In this document: in pieces, positions 31,181 through 41,120 of the stretch | Layout of the letters: each line of letters starts with the position of its first letter | How positions within the stretch are numbered: the first letter of the stretch is position 1 | Origin: Nitrosomonas halophila | GTDB taxonomy: Bacteria; Pseudomonadota; Gammaproteobacteria; Burkholderiales; Nitrosomonadaceae | NCBI RefSeq assembly: GCF_900107165.1 | Contig: NZ_FNOY01000007.1 | Location: 1 to 64,000 of the forward strand | Length of the DNA: 64,000 nt | Direction: 5' to 3' | The notes under the pieces: model-generated | What the model was told of the DNA's origin: nothing | What the model saw: only the letters and a program-made list of their open reading frames with translations | Database searches by the model: none | Made by a program: the position numbers and the translations under genes

Positions 31181-33739
31181 ATGGATCAATTCGCAAAGGA
31201 AACCCTGCCCATCAGCCTTGAAGAGGAGATGCGGCGTTCTTATCTCGACTATGCAATGAGTGTCATCGTGGGCAGGGCCCTGCCCGATGTACGTGATGGA
31301 CTAAAACCTGTTCACCGCCGCGTACTTTACGCCATGCATGAATTATCCAATGATTGGAACCGGCCCTACAAAAAATCCGCTCGTATCGTGGGTGACGTGA
31401 TCGGTAAATACCATCCACATGGCGATACCGCTGTCTACGACACCATCGTGCGCATGGCCCAGCATTTCTCTTTACGCTATATGCTGGTTGACGGCCAGGG
31501 CAATTTTGGTTCGATTGATGGCGACAATGCAGCCGCCATGCGTTACACTGAAATCAGGATGTCGCGTATTGCGCATGAGTTATTGGCTGATCTTGACAAG
31601 CACACAGTCGATTTCGGGCCGAACTATGATGGCTCGGAACAAGAGCCGCTCATTCTACCGGCCAAAATACCCAATTTATTGATCAATGGGTCATCGGGTA
31701 TTGCAGTGGGAATGGCCACCAATATTCCGCCGCACAACCTGAACGAAGTCATTGATGCCTGCCTGCTGCTGCTCACAAATCCCGAAGCCGATATCAGCGA
31801 ATTGATGACCTACATTCAAGCGCCTGACTTTCCGACAGCCGGCATCATCTATGGCACGGCCGGGATAAAAAACGGTTATCAGACCGGGAGAGGACGCGTG
31901 GTGATGCGGGCCCGCACACACTTTGAGGACATCGATAAAGGTCACCGTCAGAGTATTATCATTGATGAGTTACCTTACCAGGTTAACAAAGCCAATTTAT
32001 TGATCCGTATCGGCGAATTGGTCCGCGACAAGAGAATCGAAGGTATTTCTGATTTGCGCGATGAATCGGACAAATCCGGCATGCGTGTCGTCATCGAGCT
32101 CAAGCGAGGGGAATTACCTGAGGTCATCCTGAATAATCTGTACAAAGAAACACAGATGCAGGATACATTCGGCATGAATATGGTCGCCCTGGTCGATGGA
32201 CAGCCGCGCTTGCTCAATCTCAAGCAAATGCTGGATTGCTTCTTGCGCCATCGGCGCGAGGTCGTCACACGGCGAACACTTTTCGAGCTCAAGAAAGCAC
32301 GGGAGCGGGGCCATTTATTGGAAGGCCTGGCCGTCGCACTATCGAATGTGGACGAGATCATCGCCTTGATCAAGGCAGCACCCAATCCACCCGAAGCCAA
32401 GAAAGCCCTGATGGCCAGACCATGGCGTTCACAATTGGTTGAGGAAATGCTGCGACGTGCCACCATGGATGCCGCCACTTTCCGCCCCGATACACTGGCA
32501 GATGGGTTCGGCCTGTCGGATCACGGTTACCGTTTGTCGGACGCGCAGGCTCAAGCCATTCTCGACCTCAGGCTGCAACGCTTGACCGGTCTCGAGCAAG
32601 AAAAAATCGTCACAGAATACCGGGAGATCATCGACAAGATCGTCGATCTCATGGACATTTTGGCAAACCCGGAACGCATCACGACCATCATCAGTGAAGA
32701 GCTCACGGCTATCAAGCAACAATTCGGCGACCCCCGGCGCAGCGAAGTCGTGATCGATACCCAGGAACTGAATACCGAGGATTTGATCACCCCGGCCGAC
32801 ATGGTGGTCACTTTATCGCATGCCGGTTATATCAAATCCCAGTTACTGGATGATTATCGTGCACAAAAGCGCGGTGGCCGTGGCAAACTGGCCATCACCA
32901 CCCGAGAAGATGATTTCATCGACAATTTATTCATCGCCAACACGCATGATTACATTCTGTGCTTTTCCAGTCTGGGACGCATCTATTGGATCAAGGTATA
33001 CAATGTCCCGCAAGGGAGTCGCTCCGCGCGCGGCAAACCGATCAACAATCTGGTTCCCTTGGAACACAATGAAAAAATCAATGCTGTCTTGCCGGTTAAA
33101 TCCTTTGACGACACCCGCTATGTGTTTATGGCAACAGCCTATGGCACCGTTAAAAAAACACCGCTCTCCGAGTTTTCACGGCCGCGCGCCAGTGGCATCA
33201 TCGCCATCGGCCTGGATGAGGGGGACTACTTGATTGGTGTTGCCCTGACCGAAGGGAAACACGATGTCATGCTTTTCTCCGATGCCGGCAAAGCCATGCG
33301 TTTCGATGAAAATGATGTCCGTCCTGTAGGACGCAGTGCACGAGGTGTACGCGGCATGAAACTTGGAGCAGGCCAGCAAGTAATTTCCCTGCTGGTAGCT
33401 GATAACGAAAACTTGACGGTACTCACTGCCACCGAAAATGGTTACGGCAAGCGCACACCTATCAGCGAATACACCCGACACAGCCGCGGTACTCAAGGTA
33501 TGATTGCAATTAATACCAATATTCGTAATGGAAAAGTTGTCGCGGCGCAACTCGTCGAGCCCAATGATGAAATTATGTTGATTACAACTGGTGGCATCAT
33601 GATTCGTACCCGTGTCAGCGAAATTCGCGAGATGGGCCGGGCCACGCAAGGTGTCACCCTGATCAATCTGGATGTAGGTGAGAAACTTGCCGGATTGGAA
33701 AGAATCGTTGAAACTGACGAAAATTCACCGAGCATATAA
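31181..33739 (+). CDS. gyrA: DNA gyrase subunit A
   Basis: GyrA breaks and rejoins DNA during negative supercoiling. The 852-residue protein has [21 protein letters not shown], the catalytic tyrosine in [11 protein letters not shown] and the coiled-coil gate. Its C-terminal beta-pinwheel includes a GyrA-box-like QRGGRGKL. The quinolone-determining region reads [10 protein letters not shown], so residue 83 (E. coli numbering matches directly) is Thr and 87 is Asp. Thr83 is also the wild-type state in some other bacteria. The gene leads gyrA-serC-serA-pheA-hisC-tyrA, with serC only 4 nt behind. Confidence 0.98.
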   Translation: MDQFAKETLPISLEEEMRRSYLDYAMSVIVGRALPDVRDGLKPVHRRVLYAMHELSNDWNRPYKKSARIVGDVIGKYHPHGDTAVYDTIVRMAQHFSLRYMLVDGQGNFGSIDGDNAAAMRYTEIRMSRIAHELLADLDKHTVDFGPNYDGSEQEPLILPAKIPNLLINGSSGIAVGMATNIPPHNLNEVIDACLLLLTNPEADISELMTYIQAPDFPTAGIIYGTAGIKNGYQTGRGRVVMRARTHFEDIDKGHRQSIIIDELPYQVNKANLLIRIGELVRDKRIEGISDLRDESDKSGMRVVIELKRGELPEVILNNLYKETQMQDTFGMNMVALVDGQPRLLNLKQMLDCFLRHRREVVTRRTLFELKKARERGHLLEGLAVALSNVDEIIALIKAAPNPPEAKKALMARPWRSQLVEEMLRRATMDAATFRPDTLADGFGLSDHGYRLSDAQAQAILDLRLQRLTGLEQEKIVTEYREIIDKIVDLMDILANPERITTIISEELTAIKQQFGDPRRSEVVIDTQELNTEDLITPADMVVTLSHAGYIKSQLLDDYRAQKRGGRGKLAITTREDDFIDNLFIANTHDYILCFSSLGRIYWIKVYNVPQGSRSARGKPINNLVPLEHNEKINAVLPVKSFDDTRYVFMATAYGTVKKTPLSEFSRPRASGIIAIGLDEGDYLIGVALTEGKHDVMLFSDAGKAMRFDENDVRPVGRSARGVRGMKLGAGQQVISLLVADNENLTVLTATENGYGKRTPISEYTRHSRGTQGMIAINTNIRNGKVVAAQLVEPNDEIMLITTGGIMIRTRVSEIREMGRATQGVTLINLDVGEKLAGLERIVETDENSPSI

Positions 33740-33743
33740 CGTC

Positions 33744-34850
33744 ATGAATAAAGTCTACAATTTTAGCGCAGGACCAGCCGTTCTGCCGGAGGAAGTTCTC
33801 CGGCAGGCTCGTGACGAAATGCTGGATTGGCATGGCAGCGGCATGTCAGTCATGGAAATGAGCCATCGTGGCAAAGAGTTCATGGCTATAGCAGAGAAAG
33901 CTGAACATGATTTACGTGCCTTGGCGGATATCCCCGCAGACTATAAAGTGCTTTTTCTTCAGGGCGGGGCATCCAGTCAATTTGCCATGGTGCCGATGAA
34001 TCTTCTGGGCGGGCACCATTGTGCCGACTACATCAATACTGGCCAGTGGTCACAAAAAGCCATCGCCGAGGCCAGACGCTACAGTACCGTTCATATTGCG
34101 GCCTCATCAGAGCCAGATGGATTCAATTCCATACCGCTGCTCGATCAATGGAAGATCACACCTGACACGGCTTATCTTCATTACACCCCCAACGAAACCA
34201 TCGGTGGCGTCGAGTTTCACTGGACCCCTGATCCATCCGCTGTGAGCGGTGGGAACAGAGATATTCCGTTGGTGGCGGACATGTCGTCCAATTTTCTTTC
34301 CCGGCCACTTGATATTCGCAAATTTGGACTCATTTATGCCGGTGCACAAAAAAATGTCGGCCCTGCTGGGCTGGTCATCGTCATCATTCGGGAGGATCTG
34401 CTGAACCTTCCCCCGCTTGATGGCACGCCCACCATGTATCGTTACAAAACACACGCCGAGCATGCCTCCATGTATAACACACCACCCACTTACGCCATAT
34501 ATATCATGGGACTGGTCATGGAGTGGCTGCAAAAGCAAGGTGGGCTGGCAGCGATGGAACAACGCAATATAGCCAAGGCCAACCTGATTTATGAGCGTAT
34601 CGACAACAGCGACTTTTATCGCTGCCCAGTCACCAAAACCGACCGGTCGCGCATGAACGTTCCCTTCACCTTGCATGACGCCCGCCTGGACGAAGTTTTT
34701 TTACAGCAAGCCAAGGCCCGCGGTTTGATACAACTGAAAGGCCATCGTTCTGTTGGCGGCATGCGTGCATCAGTCTACAACGCCATGCCGCTGGAAGGTG
34801 TGCTGGCTTTGACAACATTCATGCAAGAATTCGAGCAAACCCATGCCTGA
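33744..34850 (+). CDS. serC: Phosphoserine aminotransferase
   Basis: SerC converts 3-phosphohydroxypyruvate to phosphoserine and also serves pyridoxal-phosphate synthesis. The start at 33744 gives MNKVYNFSAGPAVLPEEVL, the standard N-terminus (368 residues). The sequence includes FLQGGASSQFAM, the PLP-lysine region LIYAGAQKNVGPAG and the C-terminal HRSVGGMRASVYNAMP. The gene begins 4 nt after gyrA and overlaps serA by 8 nt, so the serine-pathway genes are tightly coupled. Confidence 0.97.
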   Translation: MNKVYNFSAGPAVLPEEVLRQARDEMLDWHGSGMSVMEMSHRGKEFMAIAEKAEHDLRALADIPADYKVLFLQGGASSQFAMVPMNLLGGHHCADYINTGQWSQKAIAEARRYSTVHIAASSEPDGFNSIPLLDQWKITPDTAYLHYTPNETIGGVEFHWTPDPSAVSGGNRDIPLVADMSSNFLSRPLDIRKFGLIYAGAQKNVGPAGLVIVIIREDLLNLPPLDGTPTMYRYKTHAEHASMYNTPPTYAIYIMGLVMEWLQKQGGLAAMEQRNIAKANLIYERIDNSDFYRCPVTKTDRSRMNVPFTLHDARLDEVFLQQAKARGLIQLKGHRSVGGMRASVYNAMPLEGVLALTTFMQEFEQTHA

Positions 34851-36054
34851 CATGACACGCCAGATTTTCAAGGTTCTCACCCTCAACGCGATCGCTGCAG
34901 TGGGACTCAAGCGCCTCCCTCCGGAGCTTTTCCAAATCGGCCAGGACATGACCGATCCGGATGTGGTATTGGTGCGTTCTCATAACATGCATGACATGCA
35001 CATTCCCGAGAGCGTCATCGCAATCGGGCGCGCAGGTGCGGGCACCAACAATATTCCGGTCAACCGGATGAATGCACGCGGCGTCCCAGTCTTCAACACG
35101 CCTGGTGCCAATGCCAATGCCGTCAAAGAACTCGTGCTGGCCGGCATGCTGATGGCGTCACGCAACCTGATTCCTGCCCTGCGCTTCGTCGACAACCTGG
35201 AAGGCGATGATCAAACCCTGCACGAACAAGTTGAAGCCGGCAAGAAGCAGTTTTCCGGCATGGAACTGCCTGGCCGGACGCTGGGCATCGTGGGCCTGGG
35301 CAAAATCGGCCGGTTGTTGGCAGATGCCACGCTCAAGCTCGGCATGAAAGTACTGGGTTACGATCCCAAGATCACGGTCGAGTCTGCATGGAGCCTCTCG
35401 GCAGAAGTGCAAAAAGCGCATCAAATCGAAGATCTGGTCCGCCGCAGCCACTTCATTTCGCTACATGTCCCGCTCAACGACTCTACCCGCCATCTGATCG
35501 ATCACGACCTGGTGGCATGTATGCAGAAAAATACTATTTTGCTCAATTTCTCCCGCGACGCCATCGTTGACGAGGATGCCATACTCATGGGCATCGAAAA
35601 TGGGACCATCAAGTATTATGTCTGCGACTTCCCGAGCCGGAAATTACAACATCAACCAGCAGTCATTACGCTTCCCCATCTCGGTGCCTCGACCCAGGAA
35701 GCAGAAGAGAACTGCGCCATGATGATCGCTGACCAGATCATCGACTATGTGCAAAACGGCAATATCCTGCATACCGTTAATTTCCCGGATGTCACAATGG
35801 AGCGGGAATCCCCTTTCCGAATTGCCGTCGCCAACGCCAATGTTCCCAATCTGCTCGGACAAATCTCAACCTGCATGGCAAATGCCGGCTTGAATATTCA
35901 TAACATGGTCAACAAATCGCGGGGAGAAATGGCCTATACCCTGGTTGATACTGACAACCCCGTCCCGGCGGAAACCATTACGGCCATTGCCGGGATCAGC
36001 GGTGTTCTTATGGTGCGTTATTTACCCGAACCCTCATTCAAAGCAAATTTATGA
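34843..36054 (+). CDS. serA: D-3-phosphoglycerate dehydrogenase with ACT domain
   Basis: This is the first enzyme of serine synthesis, oxidising 3-phosphoglycerate with NAD. The 403-residue protein has substrate-domain blocks (GRAGAGTNNIPVNRM), the dinucleotide fold (LGIVGLGKIGRLLADA) and NFSRDAIVDEDA. The catalytic His is in LPHLGASTQEAEENCA, and a C-terminal ACT domain (about 325-395, NVPNLLGQISTCMANAGLNI) probably senses serine. It overlaps serC by 8 nt. The ordering serC-serA before pheA puts phosphoserine synthesis in one transcript with aromatic amino-acid genes. Confidence 0.94.
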   Translation: MPDMTRQIFKVLTLNAIAAVGLKRLPPELFQIGQDMTDPDVVLVRSHNMHDMHIPESVIAIGRAGAGTNNIPVNRMNARGVPVFNTPGANANAVKELVLAGMLMASRNLIPALRFVDNLEGDDQTLHEQVEAGKKQFSGMELPGRTLGIVGLGKIGRLLADATLKLGMKVLGYDPKITVESAWSLSAEVQKAHQIEDLVRRSHFISLHVPLNDSTRHLIDHDLVACMQKNTILLNFSRDAIVDEDAILMGIENGTIKYYVCDFPSRKLQHQPAVITLPHLGASTQEAEENCAMMIADQIIDYVQNGNILHTVNFPDVTMERESPFRIAVANANVPNLLGQISTCMANAGLNIHNMVNKSRGEMAYTLVDTDNPVPAETITAIAGISGVLMVRYLPEPSFKANL

Positions 36055-36174
36055 CCATGACCCCCAAGCCTGGCCAGGTGGTGCAATAAGCAAACCCGAT
36101 GAGAGACGTGACAACCACAAATAACGGCTGACTTAAATGTTTTTACCGGTTGACAGACTGTAAATTTATACTCG

Positions 36175-37242
36175 ATGACTGAACAATTGACACGATTGCG
36201 CGACGAAATCGATGCGATCGATAATGAGCTGCTCCAACTACTCAACACGCGCGCCCGACTGGCTCAAGAAATCGGACGAAAAAAATCTGGTACTGCTTAT
36301 CGCCCGGAGCGCGAATCGCAAATTTTTACGCGCCTGAAACAATTGAATGCTGGGCCACTGAGCCACGAGCGCATCATCCAGCTTTTCACAGAAATCATTT
36401 CAGCCTGCCGCGCACTGGAGGAGCCCTTTACCGTCGCATATCTTGGACCACAAGGGACTTTCTCCGAGGAAGCGGTTACCAAACGATTTGGCAGCGCCAT
36501 TAATACGCTTGCCAGCAGCTCTATTGACGATGTTTTCCGCAAGGTGGAATCCGGAACGGCTCATTACGGCGTGGTACCGGTAGAAAACTCAACCGAGGGC
36601 GCTGTCGGCAGAACCATGGATTTGCTGCTGCAAACACCTTTAAAAATTTGTGGAGAAATCGAACTGTCCGTGCATCAATGCCTGATGGCACAACATTCCG
36701 AGCTAACCAAGATCAAGAAAATTTACTCGCATCCACAATCATTCGCACAATGCCAGAAATGGCTCAAAGAGAATCTGCCCAACCTGCATGTCATGGATCG
36801 CATCGATGCCGCCAGCAATGCGGATGCAGCTCGTCTGGCCGCGTCTGACCCGCATGCTGCCGCCATAGCCGGCAAAAAAGCGGCAGAAGTATTTGGACTG
36901 ACACTGTGCGCCCGCAACATTGAAGACAACCCCAATAATACTACGCGTTTCCTGATTATCGGCACTCAGCATATTGCGCCTTCCGGCAAGGACAAAACTT
37001 CGCTGGCCATGGCAACCAATAATAGGCCGGGCGCGGTTCATGAGCTATTGGCCCCCCTGGCACACCACCGGGTCAGCATGACTCGCTTGGAATCACGCCC
37101 CTCGCGTGCAAATCTGTGGGACTATGTCTTTTTTGTGGATATTGAAGGCCATCAGGAAGATGAGCATATCGCCAAAGCGCTCCAGGCGTTACGCAACAAC
37201 GCAACTTTTCTGAAGATACTGGGCTCTTATCCTGCTGCGTGA
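36175..37242 (+). CDS. pheA: Bifunctional chorismate mutase / prephenate dehydratase
   Basis: The P-protein converts chorismate to prephenate and then phenylpyruvate. The 355-residue protein has a chorismate mutase domain (about 1-85, LRDEIDAIDNELLQLLNTRA). A prephenate dehydratase domain follows (about 90-270, VAYLGPQGTFSEEAV and VPVENSTEGAVGRTMDLLL). The C-terminal ACT domain (about 283-350, NNRPGAVHELLAPLAHHRVS, ESRPSR) normally gives feedback inhibition by phenylalanine. It lies 120 nt after serA. Confidence 0.97.
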   Translation: MTEQLTRLRDEIDAIDNELLQLLNTRARLAQEIGRKKSGTAYRPERESQIFTRLKQLNAGPLSHERIIQLFTEIISACRALEEPFTVAYLGPQGTFSEEAVTKRFGSAINTLASSSIDDVFRKVESGTAHYGVVPVENSTEGAVGRTMDLLLQTPLKICGEIELSVHQCLMAQHSELTKIKKIYSHPQSFAQCQKWLKENLPNLHVMDRIDAASNADAARLAASDPHAAAIAGKKAAEVFGLTLCARNIEDNPNNTTRFLIIGTQHIAPSGKDKTSLAMATNNRPGAVHELLAPLAHHRVSMTRLESRPSRANLWDYVFFVDIEGHQEDEHIAKALQALRNNATFLKILGSYPAA

Positions 37243-37288
37243 AATCACCACTTATCCTTCTTAAAAATATTACTGATTCCGAATTATT

Positions 37289-38407
37289 ATGAACCTTTGC
37301 GAACTCGCCCCGGAATATATCCGGGCCATCCAACCGTACCGGCCAGGCAAGCCCATTTCAGAGCTGGTACGGGATCTTGGGCTCAATAAGAGCGAAGTCA
37401 TCAAACTCGCCTCCAACGAGAACCCGCTCGGCACCAGCCCGCTTGCCAAAGAGGCCATGATACAGGCGCTCTCGGAAGCGGCACGTTACCCGGACGGTAG
37501 CGGCTACGAGCTTAAAGAAGCGTTATCCGAACGTTTGGGGGTATCGACCGAGCAAATCGTGCTGGGAAATGGCTCCAATGATGTGCTCGAGCTTGCCGCC
37601 CGCATTTTCCTGAGACCCGGTGCCGCTGCGATATATTCACAGTATGCTTTTGCCATCTATCCCCTGCTGGCTCAGGCTGTCGGTGCAACTGGAATCCGCG
37701 TGCCTGCACGAGATTTTGGCCATGACCTGGCAGCCATGCTGGACGCGATCACACCGGAAACTCGGATCGTATTTATCGCCAACCCCAATAACCCGACTGG
37801 CACCCTCTGCGAAGCCAGGGATCTCCTGCGTTTCATGGAACGGGTCTCGCAGGATGTACTGGTCATTCTGGACGAGGCTTATGATGAATATCTGCCGGAA
37901 GCGAATAAGGCCAACAGCATTGCCTGGCTGAAGAATTTTCAGAATCTGGTCATCACCAGAACCTTCTCCAAGGCCTATGGCCTAGCCAGTGTCCGGGTCG
38001 GCTTTGCGTTAGCCCACACCGATCTGGCCAATCTCATGAACCGCATCCGCCAGCCTTTCAACGTCAACAGTATCGGGTTGGCTGGCGCGCTTGCGGCATT
38101 ACAAGATGTCGAATTCGTCAAGCATTCTTATACGACCAACCGGACGGGCATGCTGCAAATGACCAGCGGCCTGCGCCAATTGGGCATCGAATATATTCCA
38201 TCTTATGGCAATTTCGTCAGCTTCCATATCTCCGGTAATCCAACCAATGGCTTGAAGGTATACAAAAACCTCCTGCAACAGGGCGTCATCGTTCGTCCTC
38301 TAGGCAACTATGACATGCCCAATCATTTGCGGGTCACAATTGGCCTGGAAGCAGAAAACAAGAAATTTCTGTTTGCCCTGGAACAAGCACTAAAGGAAAT
38401 TGGTTGA
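37289..38407 (+). CDS. hisC: Histidinol-phosphate / aromatic aminotransferase
   Basis: This fold-type I PLP aminotransferase has [15 protein letters not shown], the [10 protein letters not shown] cofactor site, [19 protein letters not shown] and the PLP-lysine motif [17 protein letters not shown]. The 372-residue protein belongs to the HisC family. Located between pheA and tyrA, it is likely to act on aromatic keto acids, possibly alongside a second hisC in the histidine operon; that is inference from context. Its stop codon overlaps the next gene's TTG start as TTGA. Confidence 0.93.
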   Translation: MNLCELAPEYIRAIQPYRPGKPISELVRDLGLNKSEVIKLASNENPLGTSPLAKEAMIQALSEAARYPDGSGYELKEALSERLGVSTEQIVLGNGSNDVLELAARIFLRPGAAAIYSQYAFAIYPLLAQAVGATGIRVPARDFGHDLAAMLDAITPETRIVFIANPNNPTGTLCEARDLLRFMERVSQDVLVILDEAYDEYLPEANKANSIAWLKNFQNLVITRTFSKAYGLASVRVGFALAHTDLANLMNRIRQPFNVNSIGLAGALAALQDVEFVKHSYTTNRTGMLQMTSGLRQLGIEYIPSYGNFVSFHISGNPTNGLKVYKNLLQQGVIVRPLGNYDMPNHLRVTIGLEAENKKFLFALEQALKEIG

Positions 38408-39327
38408 TCAGTCAAGAAACTGCGCCCGCTGTCCCGCCCCTGCCGCACATCTCAAAACTGGTCATCATTGGCGTAGGGCTGATCGGCGGTTCATTTGCCC
38501 TGGCCCTGCGCCAGGCCGGCCTTGTTGAACATGTCCTGGGGATTGGACGCAGTCCCGAAAACATGCAGCGTGCGTTGGCACTGGGCGTCATTGATGCATA
38601 CACTGACGACTTCGCTGCTGCTCTGCCAGGGGCCGATTTCGTTTTGCTTGCCGTACCCGTCAGGCAAACCGCTCATATCATGTCCAACATGGCGCCCTAT
38701 CTTGATACCAATACCATTGTCTCGGATGTCGGCAGCACCAAACAACATGTGGTACTGGCCGCCCGCGCCCACTTGCATGCACACCTAGACCGGTTCATAC
38801 CTGCACATCCGATTGCGGGCACAGAGTTCAGTGGTGCACAGGCAGCCGACCCAAATCTGTTTCGTAACAAACCGCTCATTCTGACTCCCTTGCCGGAAAA
38901 CAGTCCGCAAGCACTCGCTTTCGTAGAGGCCCTATGGCAGCACTGCGGCGCGAAAATCTCACACCTGCCAGTCGAGCGGCATGATCAGATTCTTGCTGCG
39001 ATCAGCCATCTCCCGCATATGCTGGCGTTCACGCTGATGCAGCATATCCGTACCCTGGGTGGAAATGATCCGATGGCACTCTTGCGTCTCGCAGGCACCA
39101 GTCTGGATGATATGACGCGTATTGCCGGCAGTTCACCGGAAATGTGGCGCGATATCTGCCAAGACAATCGTGCAGCATTGCTGGCCCAAATCGAGGCCTA
39201 TCAGGCTCAACTCTCAAACCTCCATCAAATGCTGGCCCAACATGATGACCAGACGCTGGAGCGGCTATTTGCCGAAGCACGGGAAACCCGCAGGCATTGG
39301 CTTGAGACTAAAAACCAGTCCCCCTAG
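38404..39327 (+). CDS. tyrA: Prephenate dehydrogenase
   Basis: TyrA oxidatively decarboxylates prephenate to hydroxyphenylpyruvate for tyrosine. The 307-residue protein has the NAD motif [19 protein letters not shown], the core motif [12 protein letters not shown], the catalytic His region [16 protein letters not shown] and H.PHMLAFTL. It starts with TTG at 38404, overlapping hisC by 4 nt. Its TAG stop is the last three bases of the CTAG target of an inserted palindromic element. In related genomes aroA, cmk and rpsA commonly follow; here the operon ends at the insertion. Confidence 0.95.
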   Translation: MISQETAPAVPPLPHISKLVIIGVGLIGGSFALALRQAGLVEHVLGIGRSPENMQRALALGVIDAYTDDFAAALPGADFVLLAVPVRQTAHIMSNMAPYLDTNTIVSDVGSTKQHVVLAARAHLHAHLDRFIPAHPIAGTEFSGAQAADPNLFRNKPLILTPLPENSPQALAFVEALWQHCGAKISHLPVERHDQILAAISHLPHMLAFTLMQHIRTLGGNDPMALLRLAGTSLDDMTRIAGSSPEMWRDICQDNRAALLAQIEAYQAQLSNLHQMLAQHDDQTLERLFAEARETRRHWLETKNQSP

Positions 39328-39720
39328 GAGGCTGTCCGAGAATAGCGATCGTAGCGAGGGCGAAGATGGCTGAGTGGGATTTTTCGATCATTAGGGCTCG
39401 TTAATGAATAACTTGAGCATACGCTGGGGTCGCTTTTGGCGCAGACCAAGGCGCAAGACACGCCGTTGTGTCATTCACAACAAGTGGCTTGCAACGCCGG
39501 TATGCGCCAAAAGCGACCCCAGCCCGAAGGGTTGTTGCGTATTCGGGCATCTGCGGCGTTGCGAGGCTTGCATCTTTCCCGAATACGTAACAACGTATAT
39601 CCAAGTTATTCATTAACGAGCCCTAAGAGGCGAATAGTGGTTCTATTCAACGAAAAGAATCGAAAAATCCAGCCTGGCAGGTTCGTCCGCAGTAGATCAG
39701 TCTCTCGGACAGCCTCCTGG
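39324..39720 (+). mobile_element. 159-bp family palindromic element, copy B, split by a second element
   Basis: The element runs from GAGGCTGTCC (39328) to GGACAGCCTC (39716). The left target CTAG (39324-39327) contains the tyrA stop codon; the right one reads CTGG (39717-39720), one base changed. The copy is interrupted at 39392-39625 by the 230-bp TA-flanked element and has lost four bases near its right end. Its outer halves match copies A and C closely and are in the same orientation. Together with the nested element it fills the 442-nt gap between tyrA and rfbA. Confidence 0.88.
39392..39625 (+). mobile_element. 230-bp TA-flanked element with three-stem palindromic structure, nested in copy B
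   Basis: The element (39394-39623) has terminal inverted repeats beginning GGGCTCGTTAATGAATAACTT, with the right arm its exact complement. TA occurs on each side (39392-39393, 39624-39625), a target typical of IS630/Tc1-like elements. Inside, arms 39424-39443 and 39503-39522 pair perfectly over 20 bp. Arms 39531-39547 and 39578-39594 pair over 17 bp with one mismatch. The whole would fold as two hairpins on a closed base. No transposase is encoded. An isolated end of this family lies at 3243-3277. Confidence 0.85.
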
Positions 39721-39769
39721 TACTTCTGCCCAGCAAGTCCGGTCAACCTATCTTTTGTTCCGCACCGGC

Positions 39770-40693
39770 TCACAAAGCAGCTTGCCTGAGGATCCTCAAT
39801 AGATACTGCCCATAACCATTTTTGGCCAGAGGCTGGGCAAGCGTTTCCAGTTGCGCCTGATCAATCCACTTATTCCGGTAGGCCACTTCTTCCGGGCAAG
39901 CAATTTTGAGTCCCTGACGACGCTCAATCGTCGCCACAAATTGGCTTGCATCCAGCAACGATTCGTGAGTACCCGTATCCAGCCACGCGTAGCCCCGCCC
40001 CATGATTTCCACGTTGAGCCCACCTTCTGCAAGATACAGCAAATTGATGTCGGTAATCTCCAGCTCGCCGCGCGCGGACGGCTGGAGCGTTCTGGCCATG
40101 CTCACAACATCCTGATCGTAGAAATACAAACCGGTCACCGCATAATTGGATTTAGGGGATTGGGGTTTTTCCTCCAGATTGATCGCATGCCCTGCGCGGT
40201 CAAATTCCACAACGCCGTAGCGTTCCGGGTCATGGACATGATAGGCAAATACACTGGCACCGCTGGTTCGCCGCATGGCACTGCCGAGCAAATGGTGAAA
40301 ATCATGTCCGTAGAAAATATTGTCGCCTAGGATGAGCGCACTCGGATCGTTCCCGATAAATGAAGCACCAATGATGAATGCCTGCGCCAATCCATCAGGC
40401 GAAGGCTGCACGGCATATGAGAGATTAAGCCCCCATTGCTCCCCGTCCCCAAGCAAATTTTCATAACGGGGAATATCTTCGGGTGTCGAAATAATCAGGA
40501 TGTCCCGAATCCCTGCCAGCATCAGTGTGCTGAGCGGATAATACACCATCGGCTTATCAAAGACAGGCAACAATTGCTTGGAAACGACCTGGGTCACTGG
40601 GTAAAGCCGTGTGCCGGAGCCACCCGCGAGAATAATCCCTTTCCTGCTAAAATTGGCAGAAACTTCCCGCCCTGTTTCTGGTTGCTTGATCAT
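39770..40693 (-). CDS. rfbA: Glucose-1-phosphate thymidylyltransferase
   Basis: The enzyme makes dTDP-glucose from dTTP and glucose-1-phosphate, the first step to dTDP-rhamnose for surface polysaccharide. The 307-residue protein has the nucleotide signature [50 protein letters not shown] and LGDNIFYG. About 15 extra residues precede the usual start; a GAGGAT ribosome site supports the ATG at 40693. No rfbB, C or D gene is adjacent. The gene sits alone between two same-orientation copies of the palindromic element. Confidence 0.95.
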   Translation of the reverse strand: MIKQPETGREVSANFSRKGIILAGGSGTRLYPVTQVVSKQLLPVFDKPMVYYPLSTLMLAGIRDILIISTPEDIPRYENLLGDGEQWGLNLSYAVQPSPDGLAQAFIIGASFIGNDPSALILGDNIFYGHDFHHLLGSAMRRTSGASVFAYHVHDPERYGVVEFDRAGHAINLEEKPQSPKSNYAVTGLYFYDQDVVSMARTLQPSARGELEITDINLLYLAEGGLNVEIMGRGYAWLDTGTHESLLDASQFVATIERRQGLKIACPEEVAYRNKWIDQAQLETLAQPLAKNGYGQYLLRILRQAAL

Positions 40694-41120
40694 TTATCCT
40701 CTTGGCAATGCAATTCAAATCCTCTAACCTAGCGAACCGGGCCAAGTCGATGACAGCAAACACACCCGAAATACGTCAGCAAAAGACATGATTCCAGCTG
40801 CACGGCCGATCACAAACCCGGCTAGGAGGCTGTCCGAGAATAGTGATCGTAGCGAGGGCGAAGCTGGCTGAGCGGGATTTTTCGATCATTTGAGGCGAAT
40901 AGTTGTTCTATTCAACGAAAGGGATCGAAAAATCCAGCCTGGCAGGTTCGTCCGCAGTAGATCAGTCTGTTCTTGGACAGCCTCCTAGCGCATGCTGCCC
41001 GGATAATCGCGGCCCCCTTCCAAGCTTCTATTATAAGCCAAGCTGATTATCAGCCGCCCTGTGAGCTGATATAGTTTCATCCATATTTTCTATTTTTGTG
41101 ATCGATATTCTCTCTTACTC
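40694..41120. other. rfbA to ABC-exporter intergenic region
   Basis: This 427-nt gap separates the divergent rfbA and ABC-exporter genes. It contains palindromic element copy C (40822-40988). The remaining parts (40694-40821 and 40989-41120) presumably hold both promoters, but no box pair is clear. Confidence 0.4.
40822..40988 (+). mobile_element. 159-bp palindromic MITE-like element, copy C
   Basis: Element 40826-40984 has the same 10-bp terminal repeats and the same length (159 bp) as copy A. It is flanked by intact CTAG duplications (40822-40825 and 40985-40988). It lies upstream of both rfbA and the ABC exporter, in the same orientation as copy B. Sequence identity to copy A is high by eye over the full length, which suggests recent movement. 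Confidence 0.88.

Noticed and set aside
39401-39616. Two 70-codon open frames, one on each strand, both starting MNNL
   Set aside because: They are produced by the near-perfect palindrome of the nested element and have no ribosome site; they are symmetry artefacts, not genes.
39324-40988. Composite transposon carrying rfbA
   Set aside because: No transposase is encoded, and the whole segment shows no outer target duplication that would prove it moved as a unit; kept only as a hypothesis.
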